Part shown: in pieces, positions 34,421 through 42,612 of the stretch
Layout of the letters: each line of letters begins with the position of its first letter
Numbering within the stretch: position 1 is the stretch's first letter
Source of the DNA: Polynucleobacter sp. Latsch14-2
Lineage (GTDB): Bacteria; Pseudomonadota; Gammaproteobacteria; Burkholderiales; Burkholderiaceae
Direction: 5' to 3'
NCBI RefSeq assembly: GCF_018881925.1
Contig: NZ_JACVPL010000006.1
Coordinates: forward strand, 1-64,000
Length of the DNA: 64,000 nucleotides
Translations under genes and position numbers: made by a program
The notes under the pieces: model-generated
Told to the model about the DNA's origin: nothing
Seen by the model: the letters and a program-made list of their open reading frames with translations, nothing else
Databases searched by the model: none

Positions 34421-35765
34421 TGCTAACTTCCCCATTTAAATCTATTTTCCAAGACTGGATCGCATTATTGTGATAAATCGATCTTGTGCCGCGTGCATCT
34501 CTTAACAACTTAATAGGTGGTTGAACATAACCCGTTTCATCAATGGCTCTGGACTGAAGTATTGCGGGTGATCCATCCCACACCCAATCAATATTGAAGC
34601 GTGTTAATGCTTTGGTAAGAACCGGGGTCTCTAATCGAGCCATTCTCCAGTTATTGCCGCCGTCAAACGAAACGTCCACACGTTTTACCTTTCCTCGACC
34701 AGACCAAGCTAAACCACTCACGTTGTAAAAGCCTTTATCCAACAACTGTTGACCGCCTGATGGCGTTGTAATCACTGATTTGCACTCTTGAATGGAGGTG
34801 TATTGACGAGCCAGGCCATCCGGCATTAGATCGTTGTAATGAACTGCCTCATCTTTAGTGGCATATGGCATATCGCCAACCTCTAAACGGCGCAACCATT
34901 TAACCCAACTAACGCCTTGCACACCAGGAACGACTAGTCGAAGCGGGAAACCATTTTCTGGGCGCAACATTTCACCATTCATGCCCCAAGCAACGATGGC
35001 ATCATTTAGCACATCGTCCAAATTAATGGTGCGAGTCATACCTGAACCATCACCACCTTCGGCCAACAGATATTTCCCTTTTTTAAGATCTGCTCCGCAT
35101 TCCTCTAAGAGTACGGATAAAGGTACGCCAGTAAATTCGCAGCAAGAAAGCATGCCATGCGTGTACTGCACAGTAGGAACAGCGACGTTACCCCACTCCA
35201 AGCCAGTATTCGCACCACACTCAATAAAGTGAATACGCGATACAGAGGGCAAGCGCATTAAATCATTCATGGTGAAAACGCGGTTGTGTTTCACTAGACC
35301 ATTCACCATTAAGCGATGCATCTCAGGATCAATGTTGTACCAGCCTTGATGCTGCCTTTCAAAATGCAGGCCGTTTGGAGTAATGATGCCAAAGAGCCCT
35401 TGCAATGGTGTGAATGCAACGGATGCTGCCGAAACACGTGTCAAGCCTGGTGACTCACGGCGAATGAGATTGGCTTCATAAATAGATGGAGTGCCATATG
35501 GCATGGTCGCTACATTTTTGCCTAAGGTCGTCTGCCATACTTGTTTTTCAAGAATTGCTGGATCGCCCTCTGATGATGCAAGTGCATTCACAGAAGCACT
35601 TAGGCCAACGGCACTGCCAAGGGCGGCCATAAACCCATTACGCATAAAGCCTCGACGAGTATCGTCCATGCCATTTTTGTTTAAGTCTGCAATAGCATCT
35701 TGCGTCAAAAAATTCTCAGGTGCCTGTTGAATCTGGCCTCTTCGTTTTGCATCTACTTGAGTCAT
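34404..35765 (-). CDS. soxC: SoxC, molybdenum subunit of sulfane dehydrogenase
   Basis: A 453-residue sulfite-oxidase-family enzyme. A long N-terminal tail precedes a Tat motif RRGFMR (37-42), and Cys183 in HFIECGANTGLEW is the molybdopterin-binding Mo ligand. The Mo-dimer domain at the C-terminus includes GKVKRVDVSFDGGNNWRMA. With SoxD it oxidises SoxY-bound sulfane to the sulfone level, giving a complete Sox pathway to sulfate without sulfur globules (known). It heads the sox operon. Confidence 0.92.
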   Translation of the reverse strand: MTQVDAKRRGQIQQAPENFLTQDAIADLNKNGMDDTRRGFMRNGFMAALGSAVGLSASVNALASSEGDPAILEKQVWQTTLGKNVATMPYGTPSIYEANLIRRESPGLTRVSAASVAFTPLQGLFGIITPNGLHFERQHQGWYNIDPEMHRLMVNGLVKHNRVFTMNDLMRLPSVSRIHFIECGANTGLEWGNVAVPTVQYTHGMLSCCEFTGVPLSVLLEECGADLKKGKYLLAEGGDGSGMTRTINLDDVLNDAIVAWGMNGEMLRPENGFPLRLVVPGVQGVSWVKWLRRLEVGDMPYATKDEAVHYNDLMPDGLARQYTSIQECKSVITTPSGGQQLLDKGFYNVSGLAWSGRGKVKRVDVSFDGGNNWRMARLETPVLTKALTRFNIDWVWDGSPAILQSRAIDETGYVQPPIKLLRDARGTRSIYHNNAIQSWKIDLNGEVSNVQVG

Positions 35766-35816
35766 TGAATAAAAGCTCCTCTTAATGCATGTTCTTAAGA
35801 TAATTTGTGCGATTTT

Positions 35817-36677
35817 TTACAGGGCATTAACTGGAATTTTTAGATAAGAAATCCCATTCGCTTCTTTGGGTGGCATCTCACCAGCCCTAATATTGATTTG
35901 TATCGACGGCAGAATGAGTGCCGGCATCTCCAATGTGGCATCTCTTGTGGTGCGCATCTCGATAAACTGCTCTTCAGAAATTCCATCATGCATATGGATG
36001 TTGGATTTTCTTTCTTCAGCTACAGTCGTTTCAAAATTAACTGGTCGGCCATTCGGTGGGTAGTCATGACACATGAACAAACGTGTCTGAGGTGGAAAGC
36101 TCAAAATCTTTTTCATCGATTGATACAAGGTATGAGCATCACCTCCCGGAAAGTCGCAACGCGCTGTACCAACATCTGGCATAAACATAGTGTCACCGAC
36201 AAATATGGCATTGCCAACTTGGTATGCCATGCATGCCGGAGTGTGTCCGGGTACAAAAATTGATTTAAAACTGAGCTTGCCAAAGTGCACCACTTGGTCA
36301 TCTTTTAAGAGCTCATCAAACTGGGAGCCATCAACAGGAAAACTAGGCTCCAGATTGAAGACGCCTTTAAAAACCTCTTGCACCATAGAAATGTGGCTTC
36401 CAATAGCAATTTTTCCACCCAAATGGGTTTTTAAATATGGGGCGGCGGTAACGTGATCAGCATGCGCGTGGGTTTCTAGAATCCACTCCGTTTTGAGCTC
36501 ATTCTGCCTAACAAACTCTATGACTTTATCGGCAGGACTGGTGTGTGTACGCCCAGATTTTGTATCATAAGCAAGTACGGAATCAATAATGATGCAACTA
36601 GAACCCAGCACCTCGTAAACTACATAGGTCACAGTCCCCGTTTCTGGATCAAAAAAGCCCTTCACTTCTGGATTCAT
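35817..36677 (-). CDS. Metallo-beta-lactamase persulfide dioxygenase-like protein
   Basis: A 286-residue protein from ATG 36677, preferred over a TTG upstream. Mononuclear-iron MBL motif ETHAHADHVTAAPYLK gives His70, His72, Asp74 and His75; VPGHTPACMAY and CHDYPPNGRP supply later ligands. The family (Blh/ETHE1-like) oxidises glutathione persulfide to sulfite. It is encoded divergently from the sulfide:quinone oxidoreductase, which makes that persulfide, so together they form the SQR-PDO route (known pair in heterotrophic bacteria). There is no signal peptide. Confidence 0.85.
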   Translation of the reverse strand: MNPEVKGFFDPETGTVTYVVYEVLGSSCIIIDSVLAYDTKSGRTHTSPADKVIEFVRQNELKTEWILETHAHADHVTAAPYLKTHLGGKIAIGSHISMVQEVFKGVFNLEPSFPVDGSQFDELLKDDQVVHFGKLSFKSIFVPGHTPACMAYQVGNAIFVGDTMFMPDVGTARCDFPGGDAHTLYQSMKKILSFPPQTRLFMCHDYPPNGRPVNFETTVAEERKSNIHMHDGISEEQFIEMRTTRDATLEMPALILPSIQINIRAGEMPPKEANGISYLKIPVNAL

Positions 36678-36737
36678 CACACACTCGTCTAGTAAAATTT
36701 TTAAGTGCAATTATTTAATAATACTGGTAAAAACACA

Positions 36738-36801
36738 CTAATAACTAACCCTCATATAGATATTACTATTAGTTATATATGACGGTTTTCTATATAACCA
36801 A
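36738..36801. promoter_or_regulatory. Operator-like array of three TTAGTTAT half-sites between PDO and SQR genes
   Basis: The A/T-rich divergent region carries TTAGTTATTAG on the minus strand (36748 to 36738), TTAGTTATATA on the plus strand (36769-36779) and TTGGTTATATA on the minus strand (36801 to 36791). The last two form an 11-base inverted repeat with one mismatch and an 11-base spacer, just upstream of the SQR ribosome site. Such spacing suggests a dimeric repressor, possibly a BigR/SqrR-type sulfide sensor; the regulator is not in the window and its identity is inferred. Confidence 0.55.
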
Positions 36802-36821
36802 TGCTCTAGAAGGAGACAGAA

Positions 36822-38063
36822 TTGAGTCAAAAACAGCAAAATATGATATTTGACGTACTCATTGCAGGTGGCGGCTCTGCAGGCATTGGGCTAGCGGCAA
36901 GCCTAAAAGGTCGAGATAAAGCCTTGAAAATTGCCATCATTGAACCATCAGAAGAACATTACTATCAACCGTCCTGGACACTCGTCGGTGGGGGCGCGTT
37001 TAATGTCAAGGATAGCAGGCGGAATACCAAAGATGTGATGCCCGCTGGAATTACGTGGATAAAGGATCAGATAGTAAATTTCAATCCTGAGCAGAATGAA
37101 GTAATCATTAGCCACGGCGAACCAATTAAATACAAATACTTAGCAGTTGCCACCGGACTGAAGCTTAACTGGGATGCCATTCCAGGCTTAATTGACACCA
37201 TGGGCAAAAATGGTGTGACATCTAACTATAGCTACGCATACTCCCCATACACATGGGAGCTAGTTAAAAAAATGAAATCAGGCAAGGCAATCTTTACCCA
37301 ACCACCACTGCCAATTAAATGTCCTGGCGCTCCGCAGAAAGCATTGTATCTATCATGCCATGAATGGGAAAAGCGTGGAAAACTCAAAGACATTGAGGTT
37401 GAATTAAATAATGCAGGCGGAGCTCTATTCGGCGTGGCAGACTTTGTTCCACCTTTGATGGAGTATGTAAAAAAATACAATGCCACATTAAATTTTAGCT
37501 GCAACCTCATATCAGTTAACGGGCCAGAACAAAAAGCAACGTTTGCCGTTAAGGATGCGGAAGGCAACATTACGCAAGTTGAAAAATCGTTTGACATGTT
37601 ACATGTAGTGCCCCCTCAAGGACCACAAGAATGCGTTAAAGGAAGTCCGATAGCAGATGCCGCCGGTTGGGTTGAGGTTGATCAACATACTTTGCAACAC
37701 ACGCGCTATCCGAATATATTTGGCCTAGGCGATTGCTGCTCTTCTCCGAACTCTAAAACCGCAGCCGCTGCTAGAAAGCAAGTGGTAGTCGTGGCTGAAA
37801 ACTTAATGGCGTGTAGATCGAATCAACCAATGCCATTGAAGTATGACGGATATGGTTCATGCCCTCTAACAGTGGAAAACGGAAAAATTGTTTTAGCTGA
37901 ATTTGGATATGGCGGAAAACTCTTACCAACATTCCCATGGCTCATTAATCCGTTAAAGGCTACCAAACTAGCGTGGCTTCTAAAAAAACATGTCCTACCT
38001 TGGTTGTATTGGAATGCCATGCTCAAGGGAAGGGAATGGTTAGCGCGGCCTTTTGAAAACTAA
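36822..38063 (+). CDS. sqr: Sulfide:quinone oxidoreductase, type II (SQRDL-like)
   Basis: A 413-residue flavoprotein starting at TTG 36822 with AGGAGA seven bases before. The FAD motif is GGGSAGIG (16-23). The redox Cys are Cys167 in PIKCPGAPQKALYLS and Cys305/306 in GLGDCCSSPNSKTAAA, the pattern of human-type SQR that passes sulfur to glutathione or CoA. It oxidises H2S at the membrane and reduces quinone. The C-terminal FPWLINPLKATKLAWLLKK helix is an amphipathic membrane anchor. The TauE-like gene follows by three bases. Confidence 0.85.
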   Translation: MSQKQQNMIFDVLIAGGGSAGIGLAASLKGRDKALKIAIIEPSEEHYYQPSWTLVGGGAFNVKDSRRNTKDVMPAGITWIKDQIVNFNPEQNEVIISHGEPIKYKYLAVATGLKLNWDAIPGLIDTMGKNGVTSNYSYAYSPYTWELVKKMKSGKAIFTQPPLPIKCPGAPQKALYLSCHEWEKRGKLKDIEVELNNAGGALFGVADFVPPLMEYVKKYNATLNFSCNLISVNGPEQKATFAVKDAEGNITQVEKSFDMLHVVPPQGPQECVKGSPIADAAGWVEVDQHTLQHTRYPNIFGLGDCCSSPNSKTAAAARKQVVVVAENLMACRSNQPMPLKYDGYGSCPLTVENGKIVLAEFGYGGKLLPTFPWLINPLKATKLAWLLKKHVLPWLYWNAMLKGREWLARPFEN

Positions 38064-38066
38064 ACA

Positions 38067-38876
38067 ATGGAAAGTTTTTTAACGGCACCAGCGCTAGGTA
38101 TTTTTGTCGGGGTGCTAATGGGCTTAACTGGGGCAGGAGGCGGAATTCTATCTGTCCCCCTCCTCGTTTTTATATTTCATATGCCAATCTCTGAAGCTGG
38201 TCCTATTGCCTTAACAGCAATAGCCCTAGCAGCAAGTGTTGGGGCGCTTATCGGCCTAAAAGAAAAAGTACTGCGTTATAAAGCGGCAATGTTTATGGCG
38301 AGTTTTGGCTTAATCTTATCGCCAGTGGGTCTATGGGTTGGACAACATGCACCCAACACCCCAATGTTGATTCTATTCAGCGCAGTCTTGATTTATGTCG
38401 CAACTCGGATGTTTGTCCAAGCGTCTCAATCATTGGCAGGAACGACTCCTCCACTAATTAAGCCCCCGCCATGCCGACTCGATATGTCGATTGGAAAATT
38501 AATATGGACAGTTCCCTGCGCAAGAGCGCTGATATTTTCAGGAGCAACTGCCGGCTTTCTGTCGGGGCTATTGGGCGTTGGGGGCGGATTCATCATCGTG
38601 CCTTCTTTGAGAAAATTTACCGACTTACCAATGAAGGCAATTGTCGCCACCTCTTTAGGAGTGCTTGCCATTGTCTCGGCTGGAGGTGCAACTATTTCTC
38701 TTGCGAGCGGCACACTCAATATCTCTATTGCAGCACCTTTTGCTATTGGCTCTTTAATTGGTCTCTTAATTGGGAAAATATTAGAAAAAAATATTAGTGG
38801 TCCGAGGGTCCAGCAAATTTTTGCTATCTTTACTTTTTTAGTTGCGCTTAGCCTTATTTACAAATGTCTTTATTAG
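38067..38876 (+). CDS. TauE/SafE-family sulfite/sulfur-compound exporter
   Basis: A 269-residue membrane protein with about eight helices and the duplicated glycine-rich motif of the family: GLTGAGGGILSVPLL near the N-terminus and GLLGVGGGFIIVPSL in the second half. TauE/SafE proteins move sulfite, sulfoacetate or related anions across the inner membrane. Three bases after sqr, it probably exports the sulfite made by the SQR-PDO pathway, so that SoxCD or export disposes of it (inference from context). Confidence 0.85.
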   Translation: MESFLTAPALGIFVGVLMGLTGAGGGILSVPLLVFIFHMPISEAGPIALTAIALAASVGALIGLKEKVLRYKAAMFMASFGLILSPVGLWVGQHAPNTPMLILFSAVLIYVATRMFVQASQSLAGTTPPLIKPPPCRLDMSIGKLIWTVPCARALIFSGATAGFLSGLLGVGGGFIIVPSLRKFTDLPMKAIVATSLGVLAIVSAGGATISLASGTLNISIAAPFAIGSLIGLLIGKILEKNISGPRVQQIFAIFTFLVALSLIYKCLY

Positions 38877-38916
38877 GTCTCATTGAGCAACCCTTACATG
38901 GCAATACAATTAGTGC

Positions 38917-39573
38917 GTGTTTGATACAGACGCCATCCTTTTATCACTCAAATTAGCGCTTTGGACGCTAGCTTTGCTCCTGCCTTTTGGGATATGGGTT
39001 GGCCACTCCCTTGTTAGGTCTGGATCATGCAAGGGGTGGATTGAGGCTTTATTAGCCCTCCCCTTGGTATTGCCACCGACTGTTCTTGGTTATTTCTTCT
39101 TGGTGGGGTTTGGAGGTGGCAGTATTTTTGGCATACCTCTGGTGTTTTCATTTGCAGGCATTCTGATTGCATCATTGATAGTCAACCTACCTTTTGCAAT
39201 TCAACCGATACAACGCGCATTTGAATCCATTGATCCAGAAATACGTGAGGCTGCGCAAGTTAGCGGACTATCAGCTTGGCAAACATTTCGACTCATTGAG
39301 CTGCCTCTAGCTTGGCGTGGCATTACTAGCGCAGCCGTTCTCACCTTTGCTCATACCCTTGGGGAATTTGGAGTAGTGCTAATGGTTGGCGGCGCCATTC
39401 CCGGTGAAACCAAAACAGTTTCGATCGCTATTTACGACAAGGTGCAAAGTTTCGATACTGCTGGAGCAGGCTTGCTCTCTCTATTGTTGCTGGCTATCTC
39501 TTTAGTAGCTATTGCACTGTCATATGGTGTTCTTAGCCCTAGAAAATCATCTTCCCTTAATCGAGCTCTCTAG
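38917..39573 (+). CDS. modB: Molybdate ABC transporter permease ModB
   Basis: A 218-residue permease starting at GTG 38917 with about five helices. The coupling EAA motif region is PEIREAAQVSGLSAWQTFRL, and FGVVLMVGGAIPGETKTVSIAIYD is typical of ModB. Its stop overlaps the modC start. No periplasmic binding protein (modA) precedes it; the gap to the TauE-like gene is only 40 bases. Its place beside the sox/sqr genes fits the molybdenum need of SoxC. Confidence 0.88.
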   Translation: MFDTDAILLSLKLALWTLALLLPFGIWVGHSLVRSGSCKGWIEALLALPLVLPPTVLGYFFLVGFGGGSIFGIPLVFSFAGILIASLIVNLPFAIQPIQRAFESIDPEIREAAQVSGLSAWQTFRLIELPLAWRGITSAAVLTFAHTLGEFGVVLMVGGAIPGETKTVSIAIYDKVQSFDTAGAGLLSLLLLAISLVAIALSYGVLSPRKSSSLNRAL

Positions 39574-40679
39574 TGTTAAAAATTAAGATAGCTCAAGACT
39601 TGCCAATGCCACTTCAAGTAAGCTTAGAGTGTCTACCAGGTGAACTACATGCCTTAGTGGGTCCATCAGGAAGCGGTAAAACCAGCGTTCTGCGAACCGT
39701 TGCTGGCTTGCGCAATCCTAGCGCTGGACGTATTGAATGTGACGATGAGCTTTGGTTTGAGGGTGATGAGTTGCGCGGAGTGAGTGTTGCCTTATCGCCT
39801 GCAAAGCGTTCTTGCGGATTTCTGTTTCAGCAGTACGCCCTCTTTCCCCATTTAACTGCTTTAGAGAATGTTTGTATTCCACTGCAAAATTCTGTGTTAA
39901 AAAGTCCACAACAAAAATCAATAGCGCTTAAGTGGTTAGAGCGGATGGGTATTGCTGACTTGGAGGCCAGAATGCCAAGCCAACTATCTGGAGGACAACA
40001 GCAGCGTGTTGCCTTGGCAAGAGCGCTTGCTAGACAACCAAAGATCCTGCTCTTAGATGAGCCTTTTTCAGCAGTCGATGCACCAACACGTCAAAGTCTA
40101 TATAAAACCCTAGCTGAGCTTCGCAAGGATCTGAATATCCCGATTGTTCTAGTAACCCACGATTTACGCGAGGCAGATTTACTGGCTGATCGGATTACTG
40201 TAATTGATCAAGGTATCAGCCTCCAAACAGCATCGCCCCACGTACTCTTTCAAAAACCACGAAACTCTCGAGTTGCAGAATTAGTTGGCATTAACAATAT
40301 ATTTGAAGGCATCTTCAACGCAGGCAACCTGACTTGGGATGGGTACAACAAGCAATTTAATGTGATTGATAAAGGCAAGATCCCGCCTGGCACCCCAGTA
40401 GCCTGGGTTATACCTCCTGAAGGTCTTAGCCTTCATTCAGAATCTAGCACAGCCAGAATTGCAGTAACAGTTGAAAACATCAGCGCACTGGGACAGATTG
40501 CGGTTATCCAATTGCGCATCAAAGAAAGTGATCACCGTATTGCTTGGGAAGCTTCAGCGGCAGAAGTAAAACGCCTATCGCTTGATATTGGTAAATTAAC
40601 GTATCTTGAGTTGGATGAAAGTAAGATTCATATCATGCCACTGCGCTCCATCAATGATCCACGGCTCTTTCGCGAGTAA
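39573..40679 (+). CDS. modC: Molybdate ABC transporter ATP-binding protein ModC
   Basis: A 368-residue ATPase starting at GTG 39573. Walker A is GPSGSGKT (30-37), the signature is [15 protein letters not shown] and Walker B is [12 protein letters not shown]. The C-terminal third holds the molybdate-binding (MOP/TOBE) region, including [15 protein letters not shown]. It powers ModB. Without a visible modA the substrate-binding partner must be elsewhere or use a different gene name. Confidence 0.88.
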   Translation: MLKIKIAQDLPMPLQVSLECLPGELHALVGPSGSGKTSVLRTVAGLRNPSAGRIECDDELWFEGDELRGVSVALSPAKRSCGFLFQQYALFPHLTALENVCIPLQNSVLKSPQQKSIALKWLERMGIADLEARMPSQLSGGQQQRVALARALARQPKILLLDEPFSAVDAPTRQSLYKTLAELRKDLNIPIVLVTHDLREADLLADRITVIDQGISLQTASPHVLFQKPRNSRVAELVGINNIFEGIFNAGNLTWDGYNKQFNVIDKGKIPPGTPVAWVIPPEGLSLHSESSTARIAVTVENISALGQIAVIQLRIKESDHRIAWEASAAEVKRLSLDIGKLTYLELDESKIHIMPLRSINDPRLFRE

Positions 40680-40706
40680 TCCTTAGATCATTGGCTTGGG
40701 TTTAAT

Positions 40707-41330
40707 TTATTTCGGTTTTTGTGCAACCAGTCCAAGCAATGCAGACATACCACTATGTCTAGCACCTTCAGACAATTCTTGCTCATAAGAATTAAGATCC
40801 AAAATATTGAGCTCACTCGCTAGTTGACGTATTCCCTCTTCGGTATAGAGATGCTCTAAAAGAGAAGGGCCACCAGTTTTATATTCCAACTGTTTTGGGG
40901 TATAGCCTTGAAGAATAAAAATACCGCCGGGCTTTAATGCTAAGTGCACTTGTTTGAAGATACGCTCTAGCATTGCCCGATCCGCAAACTGAATAAAGAT
41001 GGCAACGATGGCATCGTATGCGTTCGCCTGCCAGATCCATCCATCTGTATCGCAAAGTGTGTGCCTTATTTCTACGGAATTATCTTTGGCCAATTTTTTT
41101 GCTTTAGCCAATGCAATATCAGAGACATCAAAGGCATCAACATGCATGCCCTGCTTGGCCAACCAAACACCGTTACGCCCCTCACCATCAGCGATGCATA
41201 AGACTGTATAACCTGGCTTTAAATATTGAATAGCTTGGTTAACGAGATACTCATTTGGCTCTTTACCAAAAATAAATTCCTCTTTATTGAAACGCTCGTT
41301 CCAAAACTTAGTTTGCTCAACAAAGCTCAT
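40707..41330 (-). CDS. Class I SAM-dependent methyltransferase (TehB/TPMT-like)
   Basis: A 207-residue methyltransferase. The SAM-binding motif VLCIADGEGRNGVWLAKQG is near residue 40, and FDVSDIALAKAKKLA and ALKPGGIFILQGY continue the fold. It resembles TehB and thiopurine-methyltransferase-like proteins that methylate tellurite, selenite or small thiols, but the family is broad and the substrate is open. It is convergent with modC, 27 bases away, and follows metZ by 13 bases on the minus strand, so it may be transcribed from metZ's upstream operon. Confidence 0.75.
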   Translation of the reverse strand: MSFVEQTKFWNERFNKEEFIFGKEPNEYLVNQAIQYLKPGYTVLCIADGEGRNGVWLAKQGMHVDAFDVSDIALAKAKKLAKDNSVEIRHTLCDTDGWIWQANAYDAIVAIFIQFADRAMLERIFKQVHLALKPGGIFILQGYTPKQLEYKTGGPSLLEHLYTEEGIRQLASELNILDLNSYEQELSEGARHSGMSALLGLVAQKPK

Positions 41331-41343
41331 GTGGGCTCGTGAT

Positions 41344-42552
41344 TTATTTCTTTAAGCCACCAACAAGATCATTTTTTAGATCCAGTACATTCTCAAGACC
41401 CACTGCAATACGCACTAGACCATCCGTAATGCCGGCAGCTTTGCGAGCTTCAGGTGTTACACGACAATGTGTCGTAGTTGCTGGATGTGTAATGGTCGTG
41501 CGAGTATCGCCAAGGTTTGCGGTGATAGAGCAAAGCTTAGTTTGATTAATGAGTTTAAACGCAGCCTTCTTGCCGCCTTTTAATGTAAAAGACAAGATAG
41601 CGCCGCCCGCCTTTTGCTGACGCTTGGCCAAGGCATACTGAGGATGCGACTTTAATCCAGGATGGTAAACACGTTCTACGCCAGGCTGCTTTTCTAACCA
41701 GAGTGCCAGATCTAGGGCATTTTGACTTTGCTGCTTCATGCGCAACTCAAGAGTCTCAAGGCCCTTTAAGAAAACCCAGGCATTGAAAGCAGAAAGTGTT
41801 GGGCCGGCGGTGCGCACATACGGGAATACCTTGCCCATGACAAAATCATTACTACCTACTATTGCCCCGCCTACAACTCTACCCTGACCATCTAAATATT
41901 TGGTAGCAGAATGAATCACAACATCTGCACCTAATGCCAAAGGCTTTTGCAAGGCTGGCGTGCAAAAACAGTTATCAACTGCAAAAAGTGCTTTAGCTTT
42001 TTTAGCAATTTTAGATATTGCTTTGATATCGGCGATTTCAGTCAATGGATTTGAAGGTGTCTCTAAATAAAAGAGTTTTGTATTCGGCTGAACGGCGACC
42101 TGCCAAGACTTGACATCAGCCAAGTCAACATATGTCGTCGTCACACCAAATTTACCCATGATGCCGCTAAATAACTGAATCGTGGCGCCAAAAACAGAGC
42201 GCGAGCAAATTACATGATCACCAGCCTGCAAATGAGCCATTGCTAAAGTCAAAATAGCAGCCATGCCAGATGAAGTGGCAATACATGCCTCACCACCCTC
42301 TAAAGCAGCAAGACGATCTTGAAACATGCTGACAGTAGGATTCGTAAAACGGGAATAAATGAATCCTTTATCGGCATGTGCAAAACCATCGGCTGCAAGT
42401 TCAGCGCTATCAAAACAGAAGCTAGATGTTAAAAACATAGCTTCAGAGTGCTCTTGAAACTCTGCAGTACGACGTGTGCCAGCGCGAACCGCTAGGGTTT
42501 CAAGTGCAAGCTTAGAAAAGTCAGGTTTTTGGCGTTTAGTTTTACTATTCAT
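41344..42552 (-). CDS. metZ: O-succinylhomoserine sulfhydrylase
   Basis: A 402-residue PLP enzyme from ATG 42552 (the open frame runs 15 codons further). The PLP Lys218 is in IHSATKYLDGQGRVVGG, with ETPSNPLTEIAD and YSRFTNPTVSMFQDRLAALEG also typical of Cys/Met metabolism enzymes. It joins sulfide to an activated homoserine to make homocysteine. Placement downstream of purF is typical of Burkholderiales. MetZ is favoured over MetB/MetC by the overall sequence. Confidence 0.85.
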   Translation of the reverse strand: MNSKTKRQKPDFSKLALETLAVRAGTRRTAEFQEHSEAMFLTSSFCFDSAELAADGFAHADKGFIYSRFTNPTVSMFQDRLAALEGGEACIATSSGMAAILTLAMAHLQAGDHVICSRSVFGATIQLFSGIMGKFGVTTTYVDLADVKSWQVAVQPNTKLFYLETPSNPLTEIADIKAISKIAKKAKALFAVDNCFCTPALQKPLALGADVVIHSATKYLDGQGRVVGGAIVGSNDFVMGKVFPYVRTAGPTLSAFNAWVFLKGLETLELRMKQQSQNALDLALWLEKQPGVERVYHPGLKSHPQYALAKRQQKAGGAILSFTLKGGKKAAFKLINQTKLCSITANLGDTRTTITHPATTTHCRVTPEARKAAGITDGLVRIAVGLENVLDLKNDLVGGLKK

Positions 42553-42612
42553 AACTCTATTTTGACACCAAATAGCGGATTTGCCTCTGTGAGACACATC
42601 CGCTGTCGCTTT

